A DNA stretch of 64,000 nucleotides. Origin: an uncultured Prevotella sp. (GTDB lineage Bacteria > Bacteroidota > Bacteroidia > Bacteroidales > Bacteroidaceae). The notes under the pieces were generated by a model. That model had not been told where the DNA came from. It was given only the letters and a program-made list of their open reading frames with translations, and searched no databases. The DNA lies in NCBI GenBank assembly GCA_900314935.1, contig OMXE01000005.1:62001-126000 (forward strand), written 5' to 3'. Made by a program: the position numbers and the translations under genes. Shown one piece after another: positions 62,531 to 64,000 of this stretch. Numbering within the stretch: position 1 is the first letter of the stretch; each line of letters opens with the position of its first letter.

Positions 62531-64000
62531 TTATCTTACAATTACTTCCATGGCTCCGGGTAGGGTTCGCGAGATTCCGTCAGGACCTACAGCCGTTACA
62601 TGCGTAATATAGAACCGTCGACTACGGGAGAGTTTGCGGAATTCCTCGCGCTGTCGTTCAGAGAAGGATGAACCATTACCTACGATAGGTACGGCATTAC
62701 CCATATTATCAAAGAACACGGTCTCGAAGCCTGTAACCTTAAACTCGATGTCGAGCAGACCGTCATCAATGGCAGCCTTGATGCCGCCCGTACCCATCAG
62801 CGAAGCCTTGGCAAGTCCGCCACCACGGAAACGGTTGTCGCCAACCACCATATACGGTGTAGGATCTGGCAGCTTACGCACCTTGAAGGTTACCTGTGCC
62901 ATCTGACGGGTCTGACCCTTATCGTGGGCTGTTACTGTGAAGGTGACATCCTTGCCCACAGCTGCTGGTGTAGCCACGTAGTGTCCATCACCCTTCGCTG
63001 TCAACGAGCCACCACTCATCGTCACGGAAACAGCATTCTGCGGTACGCCCGGTACACTGACACTCATCGGGTTCGGATAACCCGCATAGAGCACGTTCAT
63101 CAGGTCGGCAGCTACCGTAGCACCACTGGGTGCAGGAATCACGCTGTACTTCTGCAGGAAGTCGCGGCGCAGTGTTTCACCTGCTGCATTGCGGGTAAGC
63201 AGATAACCGCTGAAGGAATGCTCGCCCACGCCACCTGCCGAGAAGGAGTACTTGTTGTTACGCAGGTTTACCTTGGAACCGTTGATATAGATCTCCGGCT
63301 GCATCGTCGTATCCACGGCAGCCATGACGATATTCGCCGCGAAGGTCTCACCCGGATAAAGGGTGGTCTTCTCAGGTATGACAAACGCATCAAGCTTGTT
63401 CACACGGATATCCTTCACGTCGATATTCGACACGAGGGTATGAAGCACCTCTCCTTCGGCGTAGCGCACATCGCTCTGGAGTTTGGAGAGCAGGGTGATG
63501 GCAGCAGCCACGGGCATGTCCTCAAACATATACTCCTGCCAGTTCTTTCCCATGGCATGAGCATTGGCCGGTAGCTCGGTGGTCATATTACTGCTGATCA
63601 TGCTCCGCTGACGTTCGTCGCCCACCATCTTCAGGATACGCTCACGGAAAGAGTTGATGGCATTGTATAGTTCCTTGCCACGTCCCTTACCCGGTGCCAG
63701 CATCACCTGTGTGGCAGCCTCCAGGTCTTCCTTGTTACGGATATTCAACACATCACCGTCGCTTCCGTCAGCCTCTTTCACGATGGCTTCCTTCAGTTCC
63801 TGAGCCAAGTTATAGAGCGAATCACTCATGTGTTTCACCTGCGTGGCCTTGTCGAACCACTGGCGCACCTTCTCGGGATTCGCTTTCATCTGCGACTCAA
63901 AGTCGCCGTATATAGAAAGGTTCTCCTTCGCTGAGTTCGCCGTCGTGCGGTTCAGACTCTCCTCTACCAAGGAGAAACCGTCGAGCACTTCCGATGAAAC
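62531..64000 (-). CDS. gldM: Type IX secretion motor protein GldM (PorM), 3' part
   Basis: An open frame continues to the right edge of the window (VSSEVLDGFSLVEESLNRTTANS), so the N-terminal membrane helix lies outside. The 489 visible residues contain the periplasmic domains D1-D4 of GldM (VRVNKLDAFVIPEKTTLYPGETFAANIVM, TYMVVGDNRFRGGGLAKASLMGTGGIKA-like PYMVVGDNRFRGGGLAK). With GldL it forms the proton-driven motor of type IX secretion. Confidence 0.93.
   Translation of the reverse strand, partial: VSSEVLDGFSLVEESLNRTTANSAKENLSIYGDFESQMKANPEKVRQWFDKATQVKHMSDSLYNLAQELKEAIVKEADGSDGDVLNIRNKEDLEAATQVMLAPGKGRGKELYNAINSFRERILKMVGDERQRSMISSNMTTELPANAHAMGKNWQEYMFEDMPVAAAITLLSKLQSDVRYAEGEVLHTLVSNIDVKDIRVNKLDAFVIPEKTTLYPGETFAANIVMAAVDTTMQPEIYINGSKVNLRNNKYSFSAGGVGEHSFSGYLLTRNAAGETLRRDFLQKYSVIPAPSGATVAADLMNVLYAGYPNPMSVSVPGVPQNAVSVTMSGGSLTAKGDGHYVATPAAVGKDVTFTVTAHDKGQTRQMAQVTFKVRKLPDPTPYMVVGDNRFRGGGLAKASLMGTGGIKAAIDDGLLDIEFKVTGFETVFFDNMGNAVPIVGNGSSFSERQREEFRKLSRSRRFYITHVTAVGPDGISRTLPGAMEVIVR

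Overview
The window looks like a chromosomal segment of a Bacteroidales bacterium, most likely a Prevotella-type member of the Prevotellaceae. Reasons: promoters of the Bacteroidetes form (TTTG, 19-20 bases, TAnnTTTG) occur before many genes; there are gldM/gldN type IX secretion genes, TonB-dependent receptors with carboxypeptidase-like domains, an ECF sigma/FecR pair, a DUF4249 lipoprotein, a BtuG-like B12 protein and a BT4734/VapE-like protein. No rRNA, tRNA or CRISPR was found.

Layout. 1-5.3 kb (+): end of an NAD(P)H-hydrate dehydratase, a DUF4831-like protein, tatA (a 54-residue gene), tatC, a NapH-NapG-like polyferredoxin with an internal twin-arginine signal, and a Tat-type aldo/keto reductase with iron-sulfur clusters; a bidirectional terminator follows. 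5.3-18.5 kb: housekeeping genes (fba, GH9 glucanase, aquaporin, a PEP-synthase-like protein, gdhA, rlpA, an Xaa-Pro peptidase, mdh), with a candidate small RNA at 9.2 kb. 18.6-24.2 kb: ECF sigma factor, TonB receptor with STN domain, DUF4249 lipoprotein, FecR anti-sigma. 24.3-33.7 kb: gamma carbonic anhydrase, waaA, gltX, a 7TM-HD c-di-AMP phosphodiesterase-like protein, a FadL-type porin and priA.

33.8-36.6 kb: a VapE-like helicase gene beside about 500 bases of non-coding DNA with three families of 22-bp repeats (5, 3 and 3 copies, each strictly periodic), a perfect 41-bp inverted repeat enclosing two of them, and ten helically phased GTGTATGTT motifs. This looks like an iteron-type origin or a large protein-binding array and is the least explained structure here. 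37-47 kb: a minus-strand operon of two thioredoxin-like and two outer-membrane barrel proteins, divergent from a lipobox-TPR-TM-HTH regulator, then a fragment of a second such regulator.

47.1-53.6 kb: an AT-rich defence island. On + lie a candidate retron (structured RNA with a1/a2-like pairing, an 82-residue membrane protein, a reverse transcriptase with NAxxH and ITG motifs). Convergent to it, from one consensus promoter, lie a RloA/AbiLi-like ATPase, RloB/AbiLii-like protein, CD-NTase, TIR-STING effector and an unknown protein: a STING-type CBASS joined to a RloAB pair.

53.6-64 kb: repeated promoter-like units, a small lipoprotein, a NUDIX hydrolase, a cobalamin riboswitch controlling btuB-btuG-btuF-btuC (with no btuD ATPase next to it), a barrel protein, and gldN with the 3' part of gldM, which runs off the window. 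Simple-sequence repeats with 7- or 21-base periods sit inside waaA, priA, the vapE-like gene and the end of fecR.
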